Part shown: positions 43,519-53,348 of the stretch, piece by piece
How positions within the stretch are numbered: the first letter of the stretch is position 1
How the letters are laid out: each line of letters starts with the position of its first letter
NCBI GenBank assembly: GCA_963662905.2
Contig: CAXXFD010000004.1
Location: forward strand, 496,001 to 560,000
DNA length: 64,000 nt
DNA from: G963662905 sp963662905
GTDB lineage: Bacteria; Bacteroidota; Bacteroidia; Bacteroidales; WRLA01
Direction of reading: 5' to 3'
Position numbers and translations under genes: made by a program
Notes under the pieces: model-generated
Told to the model about the DNA's origin: nothing
The model's input: the letters and a program-made list of their open reading frames with translations, nothing else
Database searches by the model: none

Positions 43519-44878
43519 ATAGCAGCTCGTTTGCCAGGTTTGCAAGTTCCGAACGTTCCCCTTTATCCAATTGCACATGCGCATAAACATCTTTGTGTTT
43601 AAAGCGGTCGATCAAATACGACAGGCCATTACTTTGGGCATCGAGATAAGGCGAATCAATTTGGAAAATATCTCCGGTAAATACAATTTTTGTTCCTTCG
43701 CCGGCACGTGTGATGATGGTTTTAATCTCATGCGGTGTTAAGTTTTGAGCTTCATCCACAATAAAGAAAATATTGGAAAGGCTCCGTCCGCGTATATAAG
43801 CCAGCGGGCTTATCAGGATTTTCTCGCTTTGCAAGGCATTATCAATATTTTTATACTCGCGGTCTTGCTCGCCATATTGGTTCTTGATGAATTTCAGGTT
43901 ATCATAAAGCGGTTCCATATAAGGCGTAATTTTTTCTTTGGCATCTCCCGGCAGGAATCCTAAATCTTTGTTGCTGAGCGGAACAATGGGGCGTGCCAGA
44001 TAAATCTGTTTAAATTCCCTTCTTTGCTCCAGAGCGGCAGCCAAGGCCAAAAGGGTTTTCCCGGAACCCGGTACGCCTGCCAAAGTTACAAGGCGCACAT
44101 CGGGATTCATCAGTGCATGCAGAGCAAAAACCTGCTCGGCATTTCGTGGCGTGATGCGATGAACTGTTTTTTTTATAAGATGCTCTACCTTCAGGTTGAG
44201 TGGATTATAATAGGCAAGCACGGATGATTTTCCGTTTTTCAGGATGTAGTGCATATTGGGAATCGGTTCCTTTATGCCCGCAACTTCCGGCTCACAATAA
44301 CCTTCCTTGTAAATTTGGGTAATTATGTCCGGGTTTAGGTGCTCACGGATTTCTTTCCCTTTATAAAGCCCCTCAATATCTTTGATTTTTCCGGTTTCAA
44401 AATCTTCTGCAGTGATATTCAGCGCTTTGGCTTTAATCCTCAGGTTGATGTCCTTGGTAACCATAATCACCTGCTTTGTGGGATGCTCTTCTTTCAGGCT
44501 TAAAGCGGCATTAAGGATTTTATGGTCATTTTTATGCCCGCCATAAATTTTGGTGGCCTGATCGTTGATATGCTCATCCAGAATCACCTTAAATTTACCT
44601 CCTTTGGGCATGTCCAATGGAATCCATTTTTGAAGTGACGCTTTTTCGGATAATTTATCCATGATGCGGATAAACTCGCGGGCTTCGTAATTTTTTGTGT
44701 CGTGCCCTTTTTTGAAATTATCAAGCTCTTCCAATACCGTGATGGGAATTGCTACATCATTGTCCTCAAAGGAGTGGATGGCATTATGGTTGTGCAGGAT
44801 AACCGAAGTGTCGAGCACAAATATTTTCTTTTTTTTGTGGGTTCTTTTTGCGGTGGACGTCGATTTTGCTGTTGCCAT
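43517..44878 (-). CDS. PhoH family protein with N-terminal PIN domain (PhoH2-like)
   Basis: A 453-residue protein. After a basic tail, the PIN domain starts at KIFVLDTSVILHN (residues 19-31) with acidic residues typical of RNases. The PhoH ATPase part starts near 215 and has Walker A AGVPGSGKTLLALAA near 265 and Walker B FFIVDEAQNLTPHE near 370. Fused PIN-PhoH proteins act as RNA-unwinding nucleases and are related to toxin systems. Convergent with the T9SS gene. Confidence 0.93.
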   Translation of the reverse strand: MATAKSTSTAKRTHKKKKIFVLDTSVILHNHNAIHSFEDNDVAIPITVLEELDNFKKGHDTKNYEAREFIRIMDKLSEKASLQKWIPLDMPKGGKFKVILDEHINDQATKIYGGHKNDHKILNAALSLKEEHPTKQVIMVTKDINLRIKAKALNITAEDFETGKIKDIEGLYKGKEIREHLNPDIITQIYKEGYCEPEVAGIKEPIPNMHYILKNGKSSVLAYYNPLNLKVEHLIKKTVHRITPRNAEQVFALHALMNPDVRLVTLAGVPGSGKTLLALAAALEQRREFKQIYLARPIVPLSNKDLGFLPGDAKEKITPYMEPLYDNLKFIKNQYGEQDREYKNIDNALQSEKILISPLAYIRGRSLSNIFFIVDEAQNLTPHEIKTIITRAGEGTKIVFTGDIFQIDSPYLDAQSNGLSYLIDRFKHKDVYAHVQLDKGERSELANLANELL

Positions 44879-45132
44879 GGGATTTGTTTTGGTTAATTTC
44901 TGTTTATAGAATGAAATCTTGCAAACACTCTACTAATTTACGTTATCATGAGTAGGAAAATTATCTTAGCCTCTTTAAGTTTTGAACAATCGAAGAGGAT
45001 TTTATGAACGAACGCTTTAAAATTTGTATTTTCGTCTTCCTTCAGCTTAAAAATAAATTATAATACGTGCTTCGGAATTATTAAACGAATAAACAAACAT
45101 AGGCTCCGGCCTGCTTTATAAGGACTTTTTTC

Positions 45133-47895
45133 ATGGAAAACAACGATAAAAAACTTTTCTTGCTTGACGCTATGGCCTTGATATACAGGGCTTATTTTGC
45201 TTTGAACCGCAATCCGCAAATAAACTCCAAAGGACTGAACACTTCGGCAGTTCTTGGCTTTACCAACACACTTTGGGATGTGCTGCGCAATGAAAAGCCG
45301 ACACATATTGGAGTGGCTTTCGATACCATGGCGCCCACATTGCGGCAGGAAGGTTTTATTGAATACAAGGCCAACCGTGAAAAAATGCCTGAAGAACTGG
45401 CCGCATCCATCCCGATTATTAAAAATGTAATCGAAGCTTTTAATATTCCGATTCTTTATGCCGATGGTTATGAAGCGGATGATGTAATAGGAACCCTGGC
45501 AAAAAAAGCAGAAAAAGAAGGTTTTACGACTTTTATGATGACCCCTGATAAGGATTTCGGGCAACTGGTTTCGGAAAATATTTTTATGTTCAAGCCGGGC
45601 AAATTTGGCAATAAACCCGAAAAAATGGGCGTGAAAGAAGTCTGTGCCAAATTTGGCGTGCAACGGCCGGATCAGGTAATTGATATGCTCGGGCTTTGGG
45701 GCGACAGCTCGGATAATATTCCCGGGATTCCCGGTGTGGGCGAAGTTACTGCACGAAAACTCCTGGCTGAGTTCGATAATATTGAAAACCTGATTGCCAA
45801 ATCTGATGACATTAAAAACAAACGCCTGCAAGACAAAGTAAAAGAGTTTGCCGATCAGGCTCTGCAATCCAAACAACTGGCAACCATTATTTTGGATGTT
45901 CCTGTGGAATTCGATGCGGAACAATTGAAATTAAGTGATCCAAATGAAGCCCAATTGCGCGAACTTTTTGATGAGCTGGAATTCCGTACATTGGCCAAAC
46001 GTATTTTTACCCAATTATCTGTTGAGAAAGGAAGCGGACAGCAAAGCCTTTTTGAAGAGGAGGACGACCAGCTCAAAGATATCAACAGCACAAAACATCA
46101 ATATAAACTGCTCGGTACGGAAGATGAAATTCAATCTTTTCTTTCGGAATTGGAAACCAAAGAAATGTTTTGCTTCGATACCGAAACAACCGGATTGGAT
46201 GCGCACGAAGCCGAACTGGTAGGCATTTCCTTTAGCTGGAAAAAAGGCGGGGCTTTTTATCTGCCGGTTCCTCCCGGAAGGAAAGAAGCTACTGCTTTCT
46301 TAAAACCATTTAAAAAAGTATTTGAAAATGAGGCTATTGAAAAAACAGGCCAAAACCTGAAATATGATATTTCCGTCCTGAAATGGTATGATATTGATGT
46401 GAAAGGACGTTTTTTCGATACCATGCTCGCGCATTATCTTTTAGAGCCCGACCAAAGGCATAATATGGATGCACTTGCAGAGAACTATCTGAAATACAAA
46501 ACAGTACCTATCACCGAACTCATTGGCAAGAAAGGGAAAAATCAGGGCAGCATGCGCGATATGCAAAATATGTTCCCTGAGAAAGTGAGTGATTATGCCT
46601 GCGAAGATGCCGACATTACATTACAGCTCCGCACTGTTTTTGAACCGCTTTTGGAGGAAACCGGAACACGTAAACTTTTTGATGAACTGGAGTGCCCTTT
46701 GATCGATGTGCTGGCCGATATGGAGGCTTCGGGTGTTCTGCTGGATGTGGAAAGTTTACGCCAATTTTCACTTCAGCTACAGGGAGATATAGCAGAAGTG
46801 GAGAGCCGTATCTATGAGCAGGCCGGGCACCGGTTCAATATTGCTTCGCCCAAACAGCTGGGCATTGTGCTTTTTGAAGAAATGAAAATCACTGAAAAGG
46901 CCAAGAAAACAAAAACCGGGCAGTATTCCACCGGTGAAGATGTGCTGCAAAAACTAGCTAATGCACATCCCATTATTGATGATATTCTCGAATACCGCAG
47001 CCTGAGCAAACTGAAATCGACCTATGTTGATGCTTTGCCAACACTGATCAGCGCGCGTGATAAGCGCATTCATACATCTTATAATCAGGCGGTTGCTGCA
47101 ACAGGGCGTTTGAGTTCCAATAATCCTAATTTGCAGAATATCCCAATACGAACTGAAAAAGGCCGGGAAATCAGAAAGGCTTTTGTTCCGGCAGATGAAA
47201 ATCATGTGCTTCTTGCTGCCGATTATTCACAGGTTGAACTTCGCATCATTGCACACCTGAGCGGCGATGATGGAATGAAAGAAGCTTTTAACCATGGTCT
47301 TGATATTCACACCGCTACGGCTGCCAAAGTTTATGACACCCCCTTGGATCTGGTAAGCAAAGAACAAAGGCGCAATGCCAAAACCGTGAATTTTGGAATT
47401 GTTTACGGCATTTCGGCATTTGGTTTGAGTGAACGCCTGAGCATCCCACGAAAAGAAGCAGCGGAAATCATCAAACAATATTTTGAAAAATACCCGGGCA
47501 TCAAGAAATATATGGACGATACCATTGCTTTTGCCAAGGAAAATGGCTTTGTGGAAACTATGATGAAACGCCGCCGCTATTTGCGCGATATCAATTCGTC
47601 CAACGGAACCGTGCGTGCTTTTGCCGAACGAAATGCCATTAATGCCCCGGTTCAGGGTTCATCCGCAGATATGATCAAAGTTGCTATGATCCGTATTCAT
47701 AAAGCAATGAAGGATAATCAGTTGCAAAGCAAAATGATCCTCCAGGTGCACGATGAGCTTGTTTTTGATGCACGGATTGATGAACTGGATGCATTAAAAG
47801 AAATCGTGCTCAGGGAAATGAAAAACGCCTTGCCGCTCGATGTCCCGCTTGTTGTGGATATGAATACCGGTCACAATTGGCTGGAAGCGCATTAG
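45133..47895 (+). CDS. polA: DNA polymerase I
   Basis: A 920-residue repair and replication polymerase with all three domains. The 5'-nuclease domain (1-290) has LLDAMALIYRAYFAL at 10 and ADGYEADDVIG near 112-122. The 3'-5' exonuclease (about 325-500) keeps the Exo I acids in CFDTETTGLDA, so proofreading is probably intact. The polymerase core has motif A LAADYSQVELRII near 695, motif B RRNAKTVNFGIVYG near 750 and motif C LQVHDELVFD near 873. Standard length. Confidence 0.98.
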   Translation: MENNDKKLFLLDAMALIYRAYFALNRNPQINSKGLNTSAVLGFTNTLWDVLRNEKPTHIGVAFDTMAPTLRQEGFIEYKANREKMPEELAASIPIIKNVIEAFNIPILYADGYEADDVIGTLAKKAEKEGFTTFMMTPDKDFGQLVSENIFMFKPGKFGNKPEKMGVKEVCAKFGVQRPDQVIDMLGLWGDSSDNIPGIPGVGEVTARKLLAEFDNIENLIAKSDDIKNKRLQDKVKEFADQALQSKQLATIILDVPVEFDAEQLKLSDPNEAQLRELFDELEFRTLAKRIFTQLSVEKGSGQQSLFEEEDDQLKDINSTKHQYKLLGTEDEIQSFLSELETKEMFCFDTETTGLDAHEAELVGISFSWKKGGAFYLPVPPGRKEATAFLKPFKKVFENEAIEKTGQNLKYDISVLKWYDIDVKGRFFDTMLAHYLLEPDQRHNMDALAENYLKYKTVPITELIGKKGKNQGSMRDMQNMFPEKVSDYACEDADITLQLRTVFEPLLEETGTRKLFDELECPLIDVLADMEASGVLLDVESLRQFSLQLQGDIAEVESRIYEQAGHRFNIASPKQLGIVLFEEMKITEKAKKTKTGQYSTGEDVLQKLANAHPIIDDILEYRSLSKLKSTYVDALPTLISARDKRIHTSYNQAVAATGRLSSNNPNLQNIPIRTEKGREIRKAFVPADENHVLLAADYSQVELRIIAHLSGDDGMKEAFNHGLDIHTATAAKVYDTPLDLVSKEQRRNAKTVNFGIVYGISAFGLSERLSIPRKEAAEIIKQYFEKYPGIKKYMDDTIAFAKENGFVETMMKRRRYLRDINSSNGTVRAFAERNAINAPVQGSSADMIKVAMIRIHKAMKDNQLQSKMILQVHDELVFDARIDELDALKEIVLREMKNALPLDVPLVVDMNTGHNWLEAH

Positions 47896-48067
47896 AAGTG
47901 GTTTTTGATGTAAGTCTGTTCATCCTTGATGAAAATCGGAGATAGATTTGTGCTGTAAATTTAATCTATTATTATTGAGTGTGTTATGCTTTTTGTACAC
48001 TTGGATGTTTTGACTGAGATCAGGTGCGGGTTTACAACAAAATTAAATCCCTTTATCTAATAAGCTC

Positions 48068-48100
48068 AAAATTTATTCACTTTATTAGTGAATAAATTTT
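48068..48100. promoter_or_regulatory. Perfect inverted-repeat operator of the HigBA-type module
   Basis: Perfect 14-bp arms: AAAATTTATTCACT (48068-48081) and AGTGAATAAATTTT (48087-48100), with a 5-nt spacer. It lies where the -33 box of the toxin promoter should be (TATCTTTG at 48111-48118). Binding by the antitoxin would block transcription, the usual autoregulation of such modules; this is inferred from position. Confidence 0.75.
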
Positions 48101-48110
48101 AATAATTTGC

Positions 48111-48118
48111 TATCTTTG
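48111..48118 (+). promoter_or_regulatory. -7 promoter element of the toxin-antitoxin operon
   Basis: TATCTTTG fits TAnnTTTG, 19 nt before the toxin ATG. Confidence 0.65.
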
Positions 48119-48136
48119 CATCAGAAATAGCGAAAA

Positions 48137-48457
48137 ATGAAAATTGTATTTGAGAAAGACTATTTGGAACAATTGTACACAGATGGAAAAGCCAAAGGCA
48201 AAAAATATCGCTTCGCCAAAGGAGTCATTTCAAAATACAAACAAACTATTGATAAGCTGAGAGTTGCTGGAAAAATTGAGGATTTATTTGTGTTAAGGAG
48301 TTTGAATTATGAAAAGCTAATTGGCGACAAGATGGGGTTGGAGTCGGTTCGGGTTAACCAGCAATACCGAATTGAATTCAGAAGTTCCGTTGAAGGTGAA
48401 GAGCCGGATACAATTACTATTTGTTCCATTGTTGAATTAAGCAATCATTACAGATAA
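48137..48457 (+). CDS. HigB-type (RelE superfamily) mRNA-interferase toxin
   Basis: A 106-residue toxin, MKIVFEKDYLEQLY. C-terminal family features: ESVRVNQQYRIEFR near 74-87 and ELSNHYR at the end, matching the HigB/plasmid-killer pattern of the RelE fold. The order toxin first, antitoxin second (12 nt later) is the HigBA order. The preceding palindrome supports autoregulation. It would cleave mRNA at the ribosome when the antitoxin is lost. Confidence 0.9.
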   Translation: MKIVFEKDYLEQLYTDGKAKGKKYRFAKGVISKYKQTIDKLRVAGKIEDLFVLRSLNYEKLIGDKMGLESVRVNQQYRIEFRSSVEGEEPDTITICSIVELSNHYR

Positions 48458-48468
48458 ATTTTGAATAT

Positions 48469-49563
48469 ATGGCAACACATAATAATATATTACCGTTTGA
48501 AGCTACGCATCCGGGAAGCTTGATTAAAGATGAATTAGAAGCAAGACCTGATTTAAAGCAGAAAGATATAGCAATTGAGCTTGGAGTTCAAGCGTCTTTT
48601 TTTAACGAGATAATAAAAGGAAAAAGACCACTTACGGCTGATATTGCTGTTTTATTGGAAAAAATATTGGAAATCCCGGCTGATTATTGGATGAGATTTC
48701 AATCCCAATACGAAATTGATAAGGCGCGTATCAAAGAAAAAAATATCGCCAGATTAAAAAACATAGAGATTTGGAAAGTGATCAAAGAATATGTGCCGGT
48801 AAATTATTTAAAAAAATCAGGGTACATTAGCGATAATCTGGAAAAAGATATTCCGACCATTAAAACGATTTATAATGTGGATAAAGTTGATGATTTAGTT
48901 TCGGCTTATGCTGAAAATAAATTTAAGTTCTATAGGAAATCCGAAAAGCTTCAAGTTAATGAAAAAAATATGTTTGCATGGAGTTCCCTGGCAATACATG
49001 AGGCTAAAATGCAGAAGGTGAATACTTTTAGCTTTGAAAACATTGATCAGCTGTGCGTTGACCTGAATAATATCTTTTACAGGAATATTGATACGATTAA
49101 ACATGTTAAATCGACGCTAAATCAATATGGAATTAAATTACTTCTAATACAGAAACTTGAAAAAACTCCGGTGGATGGTTTTTCATTTTGGTCAGGAGAT
49201 AATCCTGCAATTGCTTTATCCTTACGGCATTCCAGAATTGATAATTTTGCATTTACGATAATGCATGAAATAGGGCACATTAACCTGCATCTTAAAAGCA
49301 ATAAAGAACAAAGCTTTTTGGATTTAACGACCAAAAACAAGACCGATATTCTTGAGTTGGAGGCAGATTCATTTGCACAGGAAAAACTCATTTCAAAGGA
49401 TTGTTGGAGTGCTTTATCGAAAAATGGGTTCCCTCAAAATGATGAAATGATTATTGCTGTTGGCAAGAAGTATAATATAAATCCTGCGATTATTTTAGGG
49501 CGGATTTGTTTTGAAATGAACTCTTACTCTTTAAAAACAAAGATTGATAAAAAGCTTGGATAA
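48469..49563 (+). CDS. HigA-type antitoxin fused to an ImmA/IrrE-like zinc peptidase domain
   Basis: A 364-residue protein, far longer than a usual HigA (about 100). The N-terminal XRE helix-turn-helix (residues about 8-85) has HPGSLIKDELE, KQKDIAIELGVQASFFNEIIKGKRPL and IPADYWMRFQ, typical of HigA. The C-terminal part has zinc motif HEIGH at 266-270 with a distal acidic stretch ELEADSFAQE near 295, as in ImmA/IrrE (M78) peptidases. The fusion suggests antitoxin or repressor control by proteolysis, or a peptidase used to switch the module. It could also be a stress-response regulator that kept a toxin partner. Confidence 0.88.
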   Translation: MATHNNILPFEATHPGSLIKDELEARPDLKQKDIAIELGVQASFFNEIIKGKRPLTADIAVLLEKILEIPADYWMRFQSQYEIDKARIKEKNIARLKNIEIWKVIKEYVPVNYLKKSGYISDNLEKDIPTIKTIYNVDKVDDLVSAYAENKFKFYRKSEKLQVNEKNMFAWSSLAIHEAKMQKVNTFSFENIDQLCVDLNNIFYRNIDTIKHVKSTLNQYGIKLLLIQKLEKTPVDGFSFWSGDNPAIALSLRHSRIDNFAFTIMHEIGHINLHLKSNKEQSFLDLTTKNKTDILELEADSFAQEKLISKDCWSALSKNGFPQNDEMIIAVGKKYNINPAIILGRICFEMNSYSLKTKIDKKLG

Positions 49564-49679
49564 CAATCAAAGTTTTAATTCATAAGCGTTAATAGTCAAC
49601 TCTTTGTCCTTGCATTTTTGTTTTGTGCTGCAATACCATCGGGCTGCAGCATAAAAAGGTTTTTTTATTGTGGCCTGCC

Positions 49680-50780
49680 CTACATCTTATCCGTCAGTTT
49701 TTGCACAATGCGCACATTTCCAAGAAATTCCTTGGCTAGAATACGCAGCACCGTGTAGGAAGGAATGGCGAGTACCATTCCGGGAATCCCTGCCAGACTG
49801 CCGGCCATAATGATCACCAAAAAAATTTCAATCGGATGTGCCTTCACACTATTGGAATAAATCAGTGGCTGAAGCAGGATGTTGTCCACAAGGTTTGCCG
49901 CCAGGAAAACAGCAACTACCGTAACCGCCAGCCATCCAATGCCCGTAAAAGTCCCGACACTCAGTGCGGCAATAATGGCCAGAACCGTTCCGATGCTGGC
50001 GCCGATAATTGGCCCCAGATAAGGAATAACGTTCAGCATGCCGCCCAAAAAACCAATCAAAATAGCATTGCTTACACCCATGATAGACAGGCCCGTTACC
50101 AGCAATGTGATCATAGAGCTGATTTCAATGCACAGTCCGATGAAATACCGCGTCAGAAGATTTTTTGACTGTTTCATAACACTTATGGCACGCTCTGTGC
50201 CTTTTTCCGGAACCAAGGCCAATATTATGTTTATCAGCAATTTATCATCTTTCAAAAAGAAAAACAGAAGGAAAAGTACCGAAAAAGTACCCATAAAAAA
50301 GGAGCCTGTAACACCAAGCACATTTTGAAAAACATCGCCAAATGCGCCCAGGTTAACAATGGATTTCAGTTTTTCGGTAAGTATGCTCTCCAGGCTTTGG
50401 CCTTCCGGTATCAGCTCATATTGATGAACAAACTGTTTTATTTCACGTGCCGGTTCCTGCAATGCCTGCCCCAGGCTTTTCTGGTCAATTTGGTTTACCA
50501 GTTCGGCTTGTTGCGTAATTAATGGAACAAGAAGGAAAAGAAATCCGGCCATTACAACCACCATGATAAACATGGTAATACCGGTATTTATGGCATGTGG
50601 CAATTGGAATTTCCCTATTTTTACTTCATCAAGTTTTTTTACCAATGGCCGGCCAATCAGCGAAAGCACTGCCGCAATAATCAGATAAACCACGATATCG
50701 ATAAAATACCAGGCAATCAAGCCGAGGACAATAGCGGTAAATGCCCAGATGATATATTGATGCTTTTGTTTCATGTGCAT
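49680..50780 (-). CDS. AI-2E family transporter (PF01594-like permease)
   Basis: A 366-residue membrane protein with about eight helices. It opens with a pair of helices (QYIIWAFTAIVLGLIAWY), has a soluble region near 85-140, and helices near 145-360. The family segment FLGGMLNVIPYLGPIIGA near 245 is present. Two ATGs (50780 and 50774) are both possible. Members export autoinducer-2 or act as Na+/H+ antiporters; the substrate cannot be assigned. Confidence 0.88.
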   Translation of the reverse strand: MHMKQKHQYIIWAFTAIVLGLIAWYFIDIVVYLIIAAVLSLIGRPLVKKLDEVKIGKFQLPHAINTGITMFIMVVVMAGFLFLLVPLITQQAELVNQIDQKSLGQALQEPAREIKQFVHQYELIPEGQSLESILTEKLKSIVNLGAFGDVFQNVLGVTGSFFMGTFSVLFLLFFFLKDDKLLINIILALVPEKGTERAISVMKQSKNLLTRYFIGLCIEISSMITLLVTGLSIMGVSNAILIGFLGGMLNVIPYLGPIIGASIGTVLAIIAALSVGTFTGIGWLAVTVVAVFLAANLVDNILLQPLIYSNSVKAHPIEIFLVIIMAGSLAGIPGMVLAIPSYTVLRILAKEFLGNVRIVQKLTDKM

Positions 50781-50926
50781 ATAATTTATTTCTTATCGAT
50801 CCCCAGGGCGGCCGGAGAATGCCAATACAACTGTCTCCTGTTATGTTAACTTGCCTTAAGAACCAATCCGTAATCCTTCGTTTTTTTTATACGGTTTTTC
50901 AGGCACTAAGGTATGAAAATCCACAA

Positions 50927-50957
50927 ATAAAAAAGCCATCTCAAAAATGAGACGGCT
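50927..50957 (-). terminator. Intrinsic terminator of gyrB
   Basis: On the minus strand AGCCGTCTC pairs with GAGATGGCT (one mismatch), then T-rich sequence. It lies about 45 nt after the gyrB stop. Confidence 0.8.
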
Positions 50958-51002
50958 ATTATCTTAGAATATAGATTTTACACTTGTTTAAAAGGAGAAT
51001 GA

Positions 51003-52958
51003 TTATGCATCGATATTTGCGTACTTGGCATTTTGCTCAATAAATTCACGCCTTGGAGGTACTTCATCGCCCATCAGCATAGAGAAAACGCGGTCGGCTT
51101 CACGGCCGTTTTCAATGGCTACCTGGCGTAAAATCCGGGTTTCAGGATCCATTGTGGTTGTCCAAAGCTGTTCGGCATTCATTTCACCAAGACCTTTGTA
51201 GCGTTGCACATGAATTCCTTTCCCGTCTGAGCCATATTCGTTTTGGATGCGCATACGTTCCTCTTCCGACCAGGCATAAGCTTGTTTGTTGCCTTTTTTA
51301 ACCAGATAAAGCGGTGGTGTAGCGATATATACATATCCGTTTTCAATCAGTTCGCGCATATATCGGAAAAAGAAAGTAAGGATCAGTGTGGCAATATGGC
51401 TACCGTCCACATCGGCATCCGTCATGATAATAACTTTATGGTAACGAAGCTTTGTAAGGTTGAGTGCTTTTGAATCTTCTTCGGTTCCAATGGTTACGCC
51501 GAGAGCCGTAAAAATATTTTTAATTTCTTCGTTTTCAAAGATTTTATGCTGCATTGCTTTCTCAACATTAAGGATTTTGCCCCTTAATGGAAGGATCGCC
51601 TGATACTTACGATCGCGGCCTGCCTTGGCTGTTCCTCCCGCCGAGTCTCCCTCCACGAGATAAATTTCTGCTTTGGAGGCATCGCGTTCGGAGCAATCGC
51701 TGAGTTTACCGGGCAGCCCTGAACCGGAAAGCACATTTTTGCGCTGCACAAGCTCGCGGGCTTTTCGTGCGGCATGGCGTGCAGTGGCAGCAAGGATTAC
51801 CTTATTAACAATGGTTCTGGCCTCTTTGGGATTTTCTTCGAGATAATTCGAAAGCGATTCGCTAACCATCTGATCCACAGATCCCATCACTTCACTATTT
51901 CCCAGCTTGGTTTTGGTCTGCCCTTCGAATTGTGGTTCGGCAACTTTTACCGAGATAATAGCTGTTAAACCTTCGCGGAAATCATCACCATTAATATCAA
52001 ATTTCAATTTGGCCAACATGCCCGATTTGTCTGCATACGACTTTAAAGTACGGGTCAGGCCACGACGGAAACCGCTGAGGTGTGTCCCGCCTTCGTGTGT
52101 ATTGATATTGTTTACATAGGAATGGATGCTTTCTGCAAAACTTGTGTTGTATTGCATTGCAATTTCAACAGGCACTCCGTTTTTTTCACCTTCAATAGCG
52201 ATAGGGTTGGGCATCAGTTTTTCCCGGGTTGCATCCAAATAAGCAAGGAAATCGGGCAAACCCTGCTCAGAATAAAATTCTTTCTGAAGGAGGCTTCCGT
52301 CTTCATTGGTCACGCGTTCATCAGTGATGCGCAGTTTAATGCCTTTGTTCAGGAAAGCCAGTTCGCGCAAACGGTTCGAAAGAATGTTGTAATCATACTC
52401 CAATACTGTAAAAATTGTATCATCCGGATAAAAAGTAACATTGGTTCCGGTTTTATCCGTTTCACCAATTATTTTCACATCCTCTGAAGGCTTGCCGCGG
52501 TGATATTCCTGATAAAAAACCTTGCCTTCGCGGTGGACTTCAGCAATCAGTGTTGTGCTGAGAGCATTCACGCAGGACACCCCCACTCCATGCAGTCCTC
52601 CGGAAACTTTATAAGAACCTTTGTCAAATTTACCACCGGCATGCAGCACGGTCATTACAACTTCAAGCGCTGAACGGCCTTCTTTTTCATGTATCCCGGT
52701 GGGGATTCCCCTACCGTTATCTTTTACGGTGACGCTGTTATCGGGATGGATAATAACATCAATTTCAGAACAATAGCCCGCAAGGGCTTCGTCAATCGAG
52801 TTGTCAACGACTTCATAAACCAAATGGTGCAAACCTTTGCTGCTGATGTCGCCGATATACATGGCAGGGCGTTTTCGTACGGCCTCAAGTCCTTCCAGTA
52901 CCTGAATGTTGTTGGCACTATAATCCTGACCTGCTTGTTTTTTTTCTTCTTCGCTCAT
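51003..52958 (-). CDS. gyrB: DNA gyrase subunit B
   Basis: A 651-residue type IIA topoisomerase ATPase subunit that supplies negative supercoiling with GyrA. GHKL ATPase motifs: EVVDNSIDEALAG near 45-57, DNGRGIPTG near 80, GGLHGVGVSCVNAL near 121. TOPRIM motifs: LVEGDSAGGTAKAGRD near 435-450 and MTDADVDGSHIATL near 514. The C-terminus has QRYKGLGEMN near 596. Length is the short form usual outside gamma-proteobacteria. gyrA is not adjacent. Confidence 0.97.
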   Translation of the reverse strand: MSEEEKKQAGQDYSANNIQVLEGLEAVRKRPAMYIGDISSKGLHHLVYEVVDNSIDEALAGYCSEIDVIIHPDNSVTVKDNGRGIPTGIHEKEGRSALEVVMTVLHAGGKFDKGSYKVSGGLHGVGVSCVNALSTTLIAEVHREGKVFYQEYHRGKPSEDVKIIGETDKTGTNVTFYPDDTIFTVLEYDYNILSNRLRELAFLNKGIKLRITDERVTNEDGSLLQKEFYSEQGLPDFLAYLDATREKLMPNPIAIEGEKNGVPVEIAMQYNTSFAESIHSYVNNINTHEGGTHLSGFRRGLTRTLKSYADKSGMLAKLKFDINGDDFREGLTAIISVKVAEPQFEGQTKTKLGNSEVMGSVDQMVSESLSNYLEENPKEARTIVNKVILAATARHAARKARELVQRKNVLSGSGLPGKLSDCSERDASKAEIYLVEGDSAGGTAKAGRDRKYQAILPLRGKILNVEKAMQHKIFENEEIKNIFTALGVTIGTEEDSKALNLTKLRYHKVIIMTDADVDGSHIATLILTFFFRYMRELIENGYVYIATPPLYLVKKGNKQAYAWSEEERMRIQNEYGSDGKGIHVQRYKGLGEMNAEQLWTTTMDPETRILRQVAIENGREADRVFSMLMGDEVPPRREFIEQNAKYANIDA

Positions 52959-52991
52959 AATCAGTATCTTGTAATCTATCTTTAGAACTCA

Positions 52992-52999
52992 CAAAGATA
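52992..52999 (-). promoter_or_regulatory. -7 promoter element of gyrB
   Basis: On the minus strand TATCTTTG, matching TAnnTTTG, 34 nt before the gyrB ATG. No clear -33 box; supercoiling control is possible for gyrB but not visible here. Confidence 0.5.
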
Positions 53000-53348
53000 A
53001 CATTTTAAGTGGGATATTATTGCCTGTTCTCCATGAATTGATGGCGATTTATCAACAATAATACCAAAATTCACTGTTTTATGCCGACGTTTGAATTAGG
53101 CATCACAATGCGTTGTTTTTCAGTGCAATAAAATGTAAAAACCATGAAACTGATTTTCCTGCTGCTTATTCACCTTCCTAAATTGTTAATAAGGACAAAG
53201 GAAATGACCGAAATCTTCTTGCCACAGCAGAAACATAAAAAATATTAGTGCTGTGGCTTTAATATTGATAACTCATCCGATGACGTACTCACCCTTGCTC
53301 ATCCGATGACTTTGAGTCATTGGATGAGTAATGAGTTTAGAATTGATT
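53000..53348. other. Intergenic region with hairpins between gyrB and the OmpA-family gene
   Basis: About 350 bp with no supported gene. A GCCACAGCA/TGCTGTGGC stem lies near 53220-53258. CTCATCCGATGAC occurs at 53272 and 53298. The second copy pairs with AGTCATTGGATGAG (53315-53328) to form a long hairpin just after the end of the minus-strand OmpA-family gene. That hairpin has no T run on the minus strand, so intrinsic termination is doubtful. Confidence 0.5.

Noticed and set aside
45058..45924. A 288-codon open frame on the minus strand opposite polA
   Set aside because: Antisense to the conserved 5'-nuclease domain of polA; composition shows a codon-shadow pattern and there is no recognised domain.
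48469..49563. Reading the HigA-peptidase protein as a Cas or CRISPR-associated regulator because of the array in the window
   Set aside because: It pairs directly with a HigB toxin and its own operator, lies 6 kb from the array, and has no Cas-like domain.
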